A DNA stretch of 64,000 bases. Source: Thiocapsa roseopersicina (lineage in GTDB: Bacteria > Pseudomonadota > Gammaproteobacteria > Chromatiales > Chromatiaceae). Positions 17,758 through 25,715 of the stretch are shown piece by piece. A program made the position numbers and the translations under genes. Position 1 is the stretch's first letter, and every line of letters begins with the position of its first letter. The stretch lies in contig NZ_FNNZ01000002.1 in NCBI RefSeq assembly GCF_900106925.1, forward strand, positions 291,313-355,312. Direction: 5' to 3'. The notes under the pieces are model-generated. The model was given only the letters and a program-made list of their open reading frames with translations. It was not told where the DNA came from and did not search any database.

Positions 17758-18735
17758 TCAGGAGATGCTCTGGTAGTAGAGATTTTGCGGATGCTTGGCC
17801 TCGGCGAAGAAGTACCAGCGCTCGGCGAGGAGCCCGATGTACTGGATCACGAAGGCAAGGATCGGCAAGGTCGTGGATTCGATCAGGTAGGCGCCGGAGA
17901 TCAAGAGGATCGGCATCGGGAAAACCAAGATCAGAAAAAGGTTGCGCACGAGCCGAACGGTCTCGGGACTGCGCCCGTGGAAGAACTCGCGCGTATTGAA
18001 GCTGCCTCCCATCGCCCCCTGCGCCTTCTGCACGACGGCGGTGTGGCGCACGCCGATAGCGGTCTGCACTGTGCTCTTGTGCTTGAGCCTGGCGTTGCGT
18101 CTGAGATGGGCGACACGCGAGACCAGTGCGCCCAAGGTCAGCACCACGGCCCAGGTGCCGAAAAAGGACACCAAGGGATTGCCGAGGTAGGCCGAGTAGG
18201 CGGCGGCCAGCATGAACCCGGAGGCCAGACCCAGGAGGGTGAAGTTGGCGACGGTGAAGGTCGAGTGCCATTCCTGGAGGAACTTGACGCTCGCATAGAT
18301 CATGGCGGTCGAGACGAAGAGTGCGAAGGAGGCGATCGTCCCGAGCAAGCCCAAGAGCAGCGTCGCATCGACGCCGAGCACCTCGCCGATGCGGAACCAA
18401 GGCTGCGTCCAATGCATCAAGTGCGCGACGCTGTAGGCAAACACGAGCGCCATCAGGATCGGCAGGATGATGACCTCGCGCGACAACCAAGAGGTCCGCC
18501 ACATGGCGGCCGAGCGCCAGGCCCGCTCGGGACGCCCGAGATGAAAGAAGGAGGCGCCGAGACCGACCACGAGCAACCAGAGGGCAACCAGACTGCCGAT
18601 CGCATAGAACTGGTCCTCCTGCACCGGGAGGAACCGGGCAATCGCATAGAGTTGACCGGTAAACATGGCCAAAAACAGACCCTGACCGGCACCGAGCAGC
18701 GTGGTCAGAAAGATGACGGAGAATGCGGGGTGCAT
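17758..18735 (-). CDS. soeC: sulfite dehydrogenase membrane anchor SoeC
   Basis: A 325-aa integral membrane protein of the DmsC/NrfD-like anchor type with about eight hydrophobic helices. It would hold SoeAB on the cytoplasmic face and pass electrons to quinone. ATG 18735 (MHPAFSVIF) fits DmsC-type proteins, whose first helix begins at once. The longer frame to 18879 adds an arginine-rich stretch unlike the family. It is the last gene of soeA-soeB-soeC, 67 bp after soeB. About 325 aa agrees with the 36-kDa anchor of the characterised Allochromatium enzyme (from memory). Confidence 0.88.
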   Translation of the reverse strand: MHPAFSVIFLTTLLGAGQGLFLAMFTGQLYAIARFLPVQEDQFYAIGSLVALWLLVVGLGASFFHLGRPERAWRSAAMWRTSWLSREVIILPILMALVFAYSVAHLMHWTQPWFRIGEVLGVDATLLLGLLGTIASFALFVSTAMIYASVKFLQEWHSTFTVANFTLLGLASGFMLAAAYSAYLGNPLVSFFGTWAVVLTLGALVSRVAHLRRNARLKHKSTVQTAIGVRHTAVVQKAQGAMGGSFNTREFFHGRSPETVRLVRNLFLILVFPMPILLISGAYLIESTTLPILAFVIQYIGLLAERWYFFAEAKHPQNLYYQSIS

Positions 18736-18802
18736 GGGTGGATCCCTTTGTCCTATAACGAATGTCGCGTCGGCGAGTGAGCTTGATCCGGGTCCGGCAT
18801 CC

Positions 18803-19525
18803 TTACCAGGCCACGTCGTCCAAGGTCTCCTCGCCCGTGTAGGTGGTGAGATCCTCTTTGCGCAACGGGTTGTCGACACGCGTCAGCTCATCCGGACTGA
18901 TGTACATCCGGTTCTTCTGACGCGGCAGATAATGATTGGCCGGCTTGGTACCCCATTCGGGCATCAGCTGATAGCCGCCGCGCTCGCGGATCGCCACCGA
19001 GACCTCCGAGTCCGGGTCATGGACGTCGCCGTAGAGTCGGGCACTGGTCGGGCAGGCCAGCACGCAAGCCGGCTGGCGATCGCGCTCGGACAGCGTGGCA
19101 TCCGTGATGCGATCGATACAGAGGGTGCATTTCTTCATCACCTTCTGCTGCTCGTCGAGCTCGCGCGCGCCGTAGGGGCAGGCCCAAGCGCAATACTTGC
19201 AGCCGATGCACTTGTCGTAATCGACCAGCACGATGCCGTTGTCGGCCCGTTTGTGCGAGGCACCGGTCGGGCAGACCGGGACGCAAGGCGGCTCCTCGCA
19301 GTGCAGGCAGCTCTTGGGGAAATGGACCGTCTCGGTATTCGGGAAGACGCCGACCTCGAAGGTCTGCACCCGATTGAAGAAGGTCCCGGTCGGACTGCCG
19401 TCATAGGGGTTCTGGTCCACCATCGTGCCTGCCCAGCCGGAGGTGTTCCACTCCTTGCAGGACGTCACGCAGGCATGGCAACCGACGCAGACGTTCAGGT
19501 CGATCACCAGGGCAAGTTGAGTCAT
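18803..19525 (-). CDS. soeB: sulfite dehydrogenase Fe-S subunit SoeB
   Basis: A 240-aa DmsB/PsrB-type ferredoxin subunit. It has four cysteine clusters able to bind four [4Fe-4S] centres: CVGCHACVTSC near residue 13, CLHCEEPPCVPVC, CIGCKYCAWAC, and CTLC with a later CVLAC. No twin-arginine signal is present, in keeping with a cytoplasmic enzyme. It relays electrons from SoeA to the SoeC anchor. It sits 107 bp after soeA and 67 bp before soeC on the same strand. Other DmsB-like enzymes are possible from this subunit alone, but the set of three points to sulfite oxidation. Confidence 0.92.
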   Translation of the reverse strand: MTQLALVIDLNVCVGCHACVTSCKEWNTSGWAGTMVDQNPYDGSPTGTFFNRVQTFEVGVFPNTETVHFPKSCLHCEEPPCVPVCPTGASHKRADNGIVLVDYDKCIGCKYCAWACPYGARELDEQQKVMKKCTLCIDRITDATLSERDRQPACVLACPTSARLYGDVHDPDSEVSVAIRERGGYQLMPEWGTKPANHYLPRQKNRMYISPDELTRVDNPLRKEDLTTYTGEETLDDVAW

Positions 19526-19632
19526 GTCTAATTCTCTCCGTTGTCGGCCGTCAGCCGCGGGATCGGTCGTCGGCTTGCGAGCCGACGATGCATATCATCG
19601 CCGGGCCCGGAACCGACCGCTGAGGGCCGAAG

Positions 19633-22536
19633 CTACTTCTTCCCGAACACGCCGGCCATGTAGGCCTGCCACTTGCCGCGCTGCTTCTCCTGTCCGGGCA
19701 GGCGCGGCATGGCATCGAACTGGGGTGAGGTCACCCGCGGCTCGTCGGGGCCTGCCTTGTAGACACGAACTCGCACGTCGAACCAGGCAGCCTGACCCGT
19801 CACCGGATCCGAGTTGGAGAGATGATCGCCGGCCTCGCTGGGCGGCAGCTCCTCGGCGATCAGATGGTTCAGCAGGAAGCCCTTGCGCGACTCGTCCGCG
19901 TTGCTCCCGAGCCCCCAGGCGCCGTTGGCCTTGCCGATCGCGTTCCAGGTCCAGACCGTGCCGGGCTCGACCGCCTCGGAGAAGCGACACATGCAGCGCA
20001 CCTTGCTCAGCGTCGACTCCACCCAGATCCAGTCGCCGTCGCCGAAGCCGTGCTTCTTGCCCACGAGCGGATTGACGAAGAGATAGTTGTGGCTGTGGAT
20101 CTGACGCAGCCAGGCGTTCTGGCTGTCCCAACTGTGATACATGGCCATCGGACGCTGGGTCAGTGCGTTCAACGGAAAGCGCACTGTGTCGACCAATTGA
20201 TCTTCCAGTGGACGATGGAAGAAGGGCAAGGGGTCGAAATAGGTTTCGACACGCTCGCGCAGCCGATCCGGCGGCTGGCGTCCGGGCCACTTGCCCTGCG
20301 CGGCCAACCGGAACTTCTGCAGGACCTCGGAATAGAGATGGATCGTGATGGGCTCGGCATAACGGATCATGCCGTGCGCCCGCGCCCAGTGAAGGTAGCC
20401 CTTGTTCCAGTTGCGCATGTACTGGTAGCTGGGCGGCAGCTCGTGATGGAAAACGCAGCCGTTCTTGGCATACATCTCCCACTGCTTGGGATTGGGCTCG
20501 CCCTTGAGCACCTGATCGCCGTCCTTGCCGCGCCAGCCGGCCAGAAAGCCGATGCCCGAGCCGGGCGATGTCTCGTAATTGACGATGAAGTCGGGATAGT
20601 CGCGGTACTTGCGCTCGCCCTCGGCGGTGACAAAGGCCGGCAGCTTCAGGCGCGATCCCAGCTCGATCAGCACGTCCTGGAAGGGCTTGCAGTCGCCTTT
20701 CGGCGGCAGCACCGGGATGCGAACCGCGTCGACCGGACCATCGAACTCGGAGATCGGGCGGTCAAGCATCGAGAGCGCGTCGTGGCGCTCCAGATAGCTG
20801 GTATCCGGAAGCACCAGATCGGCGAAGGCGACGGTCTCGGAGGCGAAGGTGTCGCAGACGACGATGAAGGGGATCTTGTATTTCCCCTCGACATCCTTGT
20901 CCACCAGCATCTTGCGTGTTTCGCTGGTGTTCATGGAGGAGTTCCACGCCATGTTGGCCATGAAGAGGAACAGGGTGTCGATCGGATAGGGGTCGCCGCG
21001 CCAGGCGTTGGTGATGACGTTATGCATCAGCCCGTGCACCGAGAGCGGATACTCCCAGGAGAAGGCCTTGTCGATGCGCACCGGTCCGCCGTCGGCGTCG
21101 ACGAAGAGATCCTCGGGCTTGGCGGGCCAACCGAGCGGCATGCCGTCGAGCGGCGTGTTCGGCTGGACGGCCTCGGGGCCGTGGGGCGGTTTGGCGCAGG
21201 GCGGAATCGGGCGCGGAAAGGGCGCCTTGTGGCGGAAACCGCCGGGCCGATCGATGGTGCCGAGCAGGGTCATGAGCACGCCGAGCGCACGGATGGTCTG
21301 GAAACCGTTGGAATGGGCGGCCATCCCGCGCATCGCATGAAAGGCGACCGGGTTGCCGGTCACCGACGGGTGCTCGACGTCCCAGCAATCGGTCCAGGGG
21401 ATCGGCAGCTCGATCTTCTGATCGCGCGCGGTGACGCCCATCTCGTGCGCAAGGCGACGGATGGTGTCGGCCGGAATGCCGGTGATCTCGGCGGCCCACT
21501 CGGGCGTGCAGGGTTCGAGCCGCTCCTTGAGCAATTGGAACGCCGGTTTGACCGGGATCCCGCCGTCCATGTCGAGCTTGTAGCTGCCCATCAGGCGCGG
21601 ATCCGCACCCGGTGTATGGGTGCTGATGGGGCCGTCGAGGTTGCGGTCCCACCAGAGTTTGTTCTCCGGATCGAAGCAGCCTTCTTCCACGTGCATCTCG
21701 GCACGATAAAAGAGACCGTGATCGTCGCGAGCCGGGGCATCGATGACCAGCTCCGCGGAATTGGTATAGCGAACCAGGAAATCGCGATCGAACAGACCCT
21801 GCTTGAGGATCTCGTGGGAGATCGCCATCAGCAGCGCACCGTCGGTGCCGGGCTTGATCGGCACCCACTCGTCTGCGATGGCCGAATAGCCGGTGCGGAT
21901 CGGATTGACCGAGATGAAGCGGCCGCCGCGTCGTTTGAACTCGGAGATGGCGATCTTCAGCGGGTTGGAATGGTGATCCTCGGCGGTGCCGATCATCACG
22001 AAGAGCTTGGCGCGATCCAGATCCGGTCCGCCGAACTCCCAGAAGGAGCCGCCGATGGTATAGATCAGCCCCGCGGCCATGTTGACCGAGCAGAAGCCGC
22101 CGTGAGCGGCGTAGTTCGGGGTGCCGAACTGTTTGGCGAAGAGACCCGTGAGGGCCTGCATCTGATCGCGACCGGTGAAGAGCGCAAACTTCTTCGGATC
22201 CTCCGCACGCAGGCGCCCGAGACGCTCCTCGAGCATCTGGAAGGCTTCGTCCCAGGAGATCGACTCGAACTCGGAGGTACCCCGCTCCGCCCCCGCCTTG
22301 CGGCGCAGCGGTTTGGTGATGCGACCGGGCGAGTACTGCTTCATGATCCCGGAGCTGCCCTTGGCGCAGATCACCCCTTTGTTCAGGGGGTGGTTGGGAT
22401 TACCGTCGATATAGCGGACCTCGCCGTCCCGCATGTGAACCCTGATACCGCACCGGCACGCACACATGTAGCAGGTGGTTTCCTTGACCTCGACTCGCCC
22501 GACCGTGCTGTCGGAGTGAGCAATGGGATCCTGCAT
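19633..22536 (-). CDS. soeA: sulfite dehydrogenase molybdopterin subunit SoeA
   Basis: A 967-aa molybdopterin oxidoreductase of the DMSO-reductase family. The N-terminus lacks a Tat signal and carries the [4Fe-4S] ligands Cys22-x2-Cys25-x3-Cys29 and Cys57. The molybdopterin-binding regions follow (GTAEDHHSNPLK, then a C-terminal dinucleotide-binding domain). A cytoplasmic location, no Tat leader, and the A-B-C gene order with a DmsC-type anchor match the SoeABC sulfite-oxidising enzyme of purple sulfur bacteria, which oxidises sulfite to sulfate with electrons going to quinone. Polysulfide or thiosulfate reductases are alternatives, but those normally have Tat signals. No strong promoter was seen. 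Confidence 0.88.
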   Translation of the reverse strand: MQDPIAHSDSTVGRVEVKETTCYMCACRCGIRVHMRDGEVRYIDGNPNHPLNKGVICAKGSSGIMKQYSPGRITKPLRRKAGAERGTSEFESISWDEAFQMLEERLGRLRAEDPKKFALFTGRDQMQALTGLFAKQFGTPNYAAHGGFCSVNMAAGLIYTIGGSFWEFGGPDLDRAKLFVMIGTAEDHHSNPLKIAISEFKRRGGRFISVNPIRTGYSAIADEWVPIKPGTDGALLMAISHEILKQGLFDRDFLVRYTNSAELVIDAPARDDHGLFYRAEMHVEEGCFDPENKLWWDRNLDGPISTHTPGADPRLMGSYKLDMDGGIPVKPAFQLLKERLEPCTPEWAAEITGIPADTIRRLAHEMGVTARDQKIELPIPWTDCWDVEHPSVTGNPVAFHAMRGMAAHSNGFQTIRALGVLMTLLGTIDRPGGFRHKAPFPRPIPPCAKPPHGPEAVQPNTPLDGMPLGWPAKPEDLFVDADGGPVRIDKAFSWEYPLSVHGLMHNVITNAWRGDPYPIDTLFLFMANMAWNSSMNTSETRKMLVDKDVEGKYKIPFIVVCDTFASETVAFADLVLPDTSYLERHDALSMLDRPISEFDGPVDAVRIPVLPPKGDCKPFQDVLIELGSRLKLPAFVTAEGERKYRDYPDFIVNYETSPGSGIGFLAGWRGKDGDQVLKGEPNPKQWEMYAKNGCVFHHELPPSYQYMRNWNKGYLHWARAHGMIRYAEPITIHLYSEVLQKFRLAAQGKWPGRQPPDRLRERVETYFDPLPFFHRPLEDQLVDTVRFPLNALTQRPMAMYHSWDSQNAWLRQIHSHNYLFVNPLVGKKHGFGDGDWIWVESTLSKVRCMCRFSEAVEPGTVWTWNAIGKANGAWGLGSNADESRKGFLLNHLIAEELPPSEAGDHLSNSDPVTGQAAWFDVRVRVYKAGPDEPRVTSPQFDAMPRLPGQEKQRGKWQAYMAGVFGKK

Positions 22537-22847
22537 GTGAGCACCTTTAAGAGCGAGGTAGTGGGCCAGACGATTACCGCATTCTAATATTGCGGCTGTC
22601 TATCTTTCAAACTTGATGCCAACCCGGGAAATGGGAGACCGGAACAAGCAGGAGCCCGCCGAACGGAGCGGTAGTAGGCGGAAAACGGGGCGATCGAGAC
22701 GCTTGCTTTTGAATGCGTAGGAAGAAGGAGAGACGGAAACCCGATCCACTGCAAACGAGCGCTCGCACCCCCGGGGCGGTCGCCCCGAGGGTGCGAGTCT
22801 TGACGAGCCCGACGAGAGCCGGAGCCCGGCGCGAACGACGTCGCGGG
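22537..22847. other. 311-bp gap upstream of soeA with a strong hairpin
   Basis: No gene is supported. At 22762-22797 there is a hairpin with arms CTCGCACCC/GGGTGCGAG and CGGGGCG/CGCCCCG around a 2-nt loop and one mismatch. It lies about 50 nt past the stop of the minus-strand 91-aa gene and could terminate it, although no T-run follows on that strand. The part next to soeA should hold its promoter. Confidence 0.5.
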
Positions 22848-23123
22848 CTAGGCCGCTTCGGCCAGCGTCACCGGGAGCCACGAGGCCAGACGCTCGCGCT
22901 CTTGGATGACGTCGATCGCGAAGAAGTGATTCAGCACTTCCAGTGCCTCGTCGAGGTCCTCGCACGGCCACTCGTTCGTGATACTGCGGAAGGTCCAGTC
23001 CTCGACGTGGAAGCAGCAATGCCCGCCCTTGGCCGCACCCTCGGCGTCGTAACGCAGCTTGAACCCGGTGTAGGTCCTGGGATCCCATTTGTAGCGGATT
23101 GCGTTTTCGGTTTGCTCGAACAT
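22848..23123 (-). CDS. hypothetical 91-aa protein
   Basis: A small soluble acidic protein of 91 aa, not recognised. It is rich in aromatic residues in the first half (YKWDPRTYTGFKLRY) and has two adjacent cysteines (HCCFHVEDW). The second half looks alpha-helical. ATG 23123 (MFEQTENAI) is chosen because the upstream part of the longer frame to 23246 has poor composition. An alternative start is the Met 15 codons further upstream. It lies alone between soeA and metA with its own downstream hairpin. Confidence 0.55.
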   Translation of the reverse strand: MFEQTENAIRYKWDPRTYTGFKLRYDAEGAAKGGHCCFHVEDWTFRSITNEWPCEDLDEALEVLNHFFAIDVIQERERLASWLPVTLAEAA

Positions 23124-23487
23124 GTTTTTCTCAGTGGAATCTGTTGTTTGGATGCCGATCATCCCGCCCCGGAGAGTCGGTTGAGCTGCCCGCTCGGCAA
23201 CGAAAGGGAACATGCAGACAACAACTGTTTCCTTTTCGTCACGCACTGCATCTCATGTGCTGAGTTTAGTATCAAAATGCAACAAACGACAACCAGGCAA
23301 CAGGCTTTTTTTCGCCAAATCGATCATGGGGGTTAAAAAAGTCATCGAGCCGATCAGTGGTATCTTTCAAAACAGGAGGACGCATCTGTTGTCGAGATGC
23401 AACGCGGAGACAATCAAACGCCCCGCGATCGGGTTCCGTTCGCGCGTCGGTGGCGAAAAACCACCGTCGACACGTGCGCTCGCTATA
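23124..23487. other. 364-bp gap between 91-aa gene and metA end
   Basis: No gene is seen. The stretch is AT-richer than the surrounding genes, with A/T tracts near 23217-23345, consistent with the promoter of the minus-strand 91-aa gene. A short GAGGACGCATCTGTTGTCG-type inverted segment near 23375-23410 is too irregular to call as a structure. Confidence 0.45.
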
Positions 23488-24573
23488 TTAGCCGCGGGGT
23501 CGACGCCAACTGAGCGCAAGCGGATCGTCGGGGTCCACGTGCGACATGAAGGGAAGCCTGCGGTCGTTGTGGGTGACCTGATAGATCAATCCCATCCAGT
23601 TGCCGAGCACACCTTCGCCGCTGTCGTGCCAGGTGTTGTCGAGCCTGCCGACGATGTGCTGCTCGGGGAAGGCGGGCAGCTCGCGACCCTGATCGAGTGC
23701 ATCGAGGATTCGCTCGCGGTGCTCGTCCAAAATGGCGCGCGACTGAACGCCGAAATAGTTCTCGGGGACAGGCGGGTATTGATCGCGCTCTCCGGAGGCG
23801 AAACGATTGACCTCGCGCTTGTACTCCTTGAGCAGCGAGATGATGTCGTACTCGGGATGACCCTGGAAAAACACCTGGCGGAAGCCGTCCGGGCTAACCG
23901 CGAGATGAACGCCGGCCTCCTCGCTTTCGGCCAGGATGTGCAGGCCGGCCGCATCGAACTGGTCGCGACCGATCTCGTTGAAACGCGAGTGCGGCACGTC
24001 GAAGCGCGTATTCACACTGCTCACCAAGGGATGGCTGCGATCGATCACGCGATGGACGTAGACACCCCAGCGCTTCTCGCCCAGCGGACGGCGCCGCTGA
24101 CCGTAGCGAAACTGCAACACCGCATGGGTCGCCAGGCAGGAGCAGAGTGTCGAGCTGACGTTGTGGTAGGCCCAGTCGACCACCTCGATCAGCGGCTCCC
24201 AGAAGGTCTGACTCGCGAGGTCCGGGCCCATGACATTGGCCCCGGTGATCACCAAGGCGTCCAGGCCCTCGGCACGAATCTTCTCGAACGGCTCGTAGTA
24301 GCGCTCGACGTACTCCCGGGTGATGGGGCCGCGATCGAGCGCGTCGAGCGTGAAGGGATGGACGTAGAACTGCGCGATCTGATTGCTCTGACCGATCAGG
24401 CGGAAGAACTGTCTCTCGGTCGCCGCAAGTGCGGCATCCGGCATCATGTTCAGCAGGCCGATGTGCAGCTCCCGGATATCCTGCTGAATCGCGTGATCGG
24501 GCTCGAGGATCTTGTGGCCCTCTTCGCGCAGACGCTCGAACGTAGGCAGGTCATTGTGGGCGACGATCGGCAT
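23488..24573 (-). CDS. metA: homoserine O-acyltransferase MetA family
   Basis: A 361-aa enzyme of the MetA/HTS family. It acylates homoserine with succinyl-CoA or acetyl-CoA in the first committed step of methionine synthesis. The start MPIVAHNDLPTFERLREEG fits the family. The nucleophile is the second Cys of TLCSCLATH near residue 150, and the HPEYD motif gives the catalytic His and Glu. The protein is longer than E. coli MetA (309 aa), with a C-terminal extension. Acyl specificity cannot be told from sequence alone. It follows an ATPase gene by 22 nt on the same strand, suggesting an operon. Confidence 0.93.
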   Translation of the reverse strand: MPIVAHNDLPTFERLREEGHKILEPDHAIQQDIRELHIGLLNMMPDAALAATERQFFRLIGQSNQIAQFYVHPFTLDALDRGPITREYVERYYEPFEKIRAEGLDALVITGANVMGPDLASQTFWEPLIEVVDWAYHNVSSTLCSCLATHAVLQFRYGQRRRPLGEKRWGVYVHRVIDRSHPLVSSVNTRFDVPHSRFNEIGRDQFDAAGLHILAESEEAGVHLAVSPDGFRQVFFQGHPEYDIISLLKEYKREVNRFASGERDQYPPVPENYFGVQSRAILDEHRERILDALDQGRELPAFPEQHIVGRLDNTWHDSGEGVLGNWMGLIYQVTHNDRRLPFMSHVDPDDPLALSWRRPRG

Positions 24574-24595
24574 GGGGTCGGTCCTGTCGTTCGGG

Positions 24596-25468
24596 TTACT
24601 GCATCTCGGGATCGAAGACCGGCGTCTCGGCCTGTCCGATCGCCGATTCGATCAGCTGCAGAAAATCCTGCTCGTCGCGCACCCGCGCGACATCCTCGGA
24701 CGAGACCGTGTAGCCGTGAGGCCTTGCGATCGCTTCGTAACGCGGCACCCGCGAATGGAAGAGGCGCGGGAAGACCCAGCGCGTGAAATCGTCCGGGTCC
24801 ACCTGCGCGACATAATCGAGACCATGGACCGACAAATAGTCCTTCAGCGCGGCACGCAGGAAGTCGGGGCGGTAATAGAGCGGCTTGGGATCGGCCTGTG
24901 CGCGTTGAATGAGCTTGATCTCGTCCGCCTCCGGGACCCGGATGTAGAGGATCAGGCTGTGCTTGGCGAGCAGATCGATGACTCGCGGCTCGTCGAGCTC
25001 GCAGAGACTCCCGCCGACGTCGTTGATCAGATGCGGATAGCTGTAGATCTCCTGCGCCTTTCGCACGAAATCGGGCACATCCATCATGGCCGCGATCTCC
25101 GCCTCGCGATACAGCGCCTGGCGACGGTTGAACTCGCCGAGCGGCAGCCCCCCGCGCTCGGGGTTCCCGAGCTTGCCGACGAAGCTCAGGACCGGCCCCA
25201 GATCCTTGATCTTGATATTGTTGTGGATGGCGACCCAATCGTGGCGCAGGAGATCGCGCAGGAAGGGATCGCGCATCGCGTGCGCTTTGACCAGGTCGAG
25301 GATGTGCTCGTTGAGATAACGCGTCCCGATCCGGTAGTCGCCGGAGTAGTGGAACCAGTCGTTGCGGCGCAACATCTCGGAGAGATAGGTCTTGCCCACC
25401 CCCGACATCCCGAGCAGCGTGATGCACTTGTGCTTCCAGCTGCGGAATTCATCGACCTTGAACTTCAT
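24596..25468 (-). CDS. P-loop ATPase upstream of metA
   Basis: A 290-aa soluble protein with a clear Walker A motif near the N-terminus (GMSGVGKT at about residue 20). No membrane segment is seen. It has the size and opening of a nucleoside- or adenylylsulfate-kinase-like P-loop fold, but the later motifs match none I recognise. It precedes metA by 22 nt, so a link to methionine or sulfur metabolism is plausible. The start ATG 25468 lies four bases from one end of a dispersed repeat unit, so that unit must sit in its leader. Confidence 0.75.
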   Translation of the reverse strand: MKFKVDEFRSWKHKCITLLGMSGVGKTYLSEMLRRNDWFHYSGDYRIGTRYLNEHILDLVKAHAMRDPFLRDLLRHDWVAIHNNIKIKDLGPVLSFVGKLGNPERGGLPLGEFNRRQALYREAEIAAMMDVPDFVRKAQEIYSYPHLINDVGGSLCELDEPRVIDLLAKHSLILYIRVPEADEIKLIQRAQADPKPLYYRPDFLRAALKDYLSVHGLDYVAQVDPDDFTRWVFPRLFHSRVPRYEAIARPHGYTVSSEDVARVRDEQDFLQLIESAIGQAETPVFDPEMQ

Positions 25469-25472
25469 GGAT

Positions 25473-25556
25473 TGAACCGCGTCCTGAGTGACAAACGATG
25501 TTTGGCGGGAAACGACCGCTTGATGAGACCGAGAAAACCGTGCCTGACGCGGTTCA
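25473..25556. repeat. 84-bp repeat unit upstream of ATPase gene
   Basis: A single unit beginning TGAACCGCGTCC and ending GACGCGGTTCA, the TGA/TCA variant. It does not provide a stop codon here. It lies between the 5' end of the 24596-25468 gene and the 3' end of uup, 4 nt from the ATPase start. Confidence 0.8.
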
Positions 25557-25638
25557 AATGACTCATACCGAGCGCAGGTGACAAGCGGAAACCGGCAGCG
25601 AGCCGACCCGGAGCAAACGGCGATGTTAGTTCAGGACG

Positions 25639-25663
25639 CGGACGGCGACAAACGCGCCGTCCG
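25639..25663. terminator. hairpin downstream of uup
   Basis: Arms CGGACGGCG and CGCCGTCCG around a short loop, about 50 nt beyond the uup stop on the minus strand. There is no T-run, so it is a weak candidate terminator. Confidence 0.3.
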
Positions 25664-25715
25664 GCGGTCCGGCGCTCGGTCCGGCTGCGCATGTACGTCC
25701 TTCGCTCCCGCCGGA

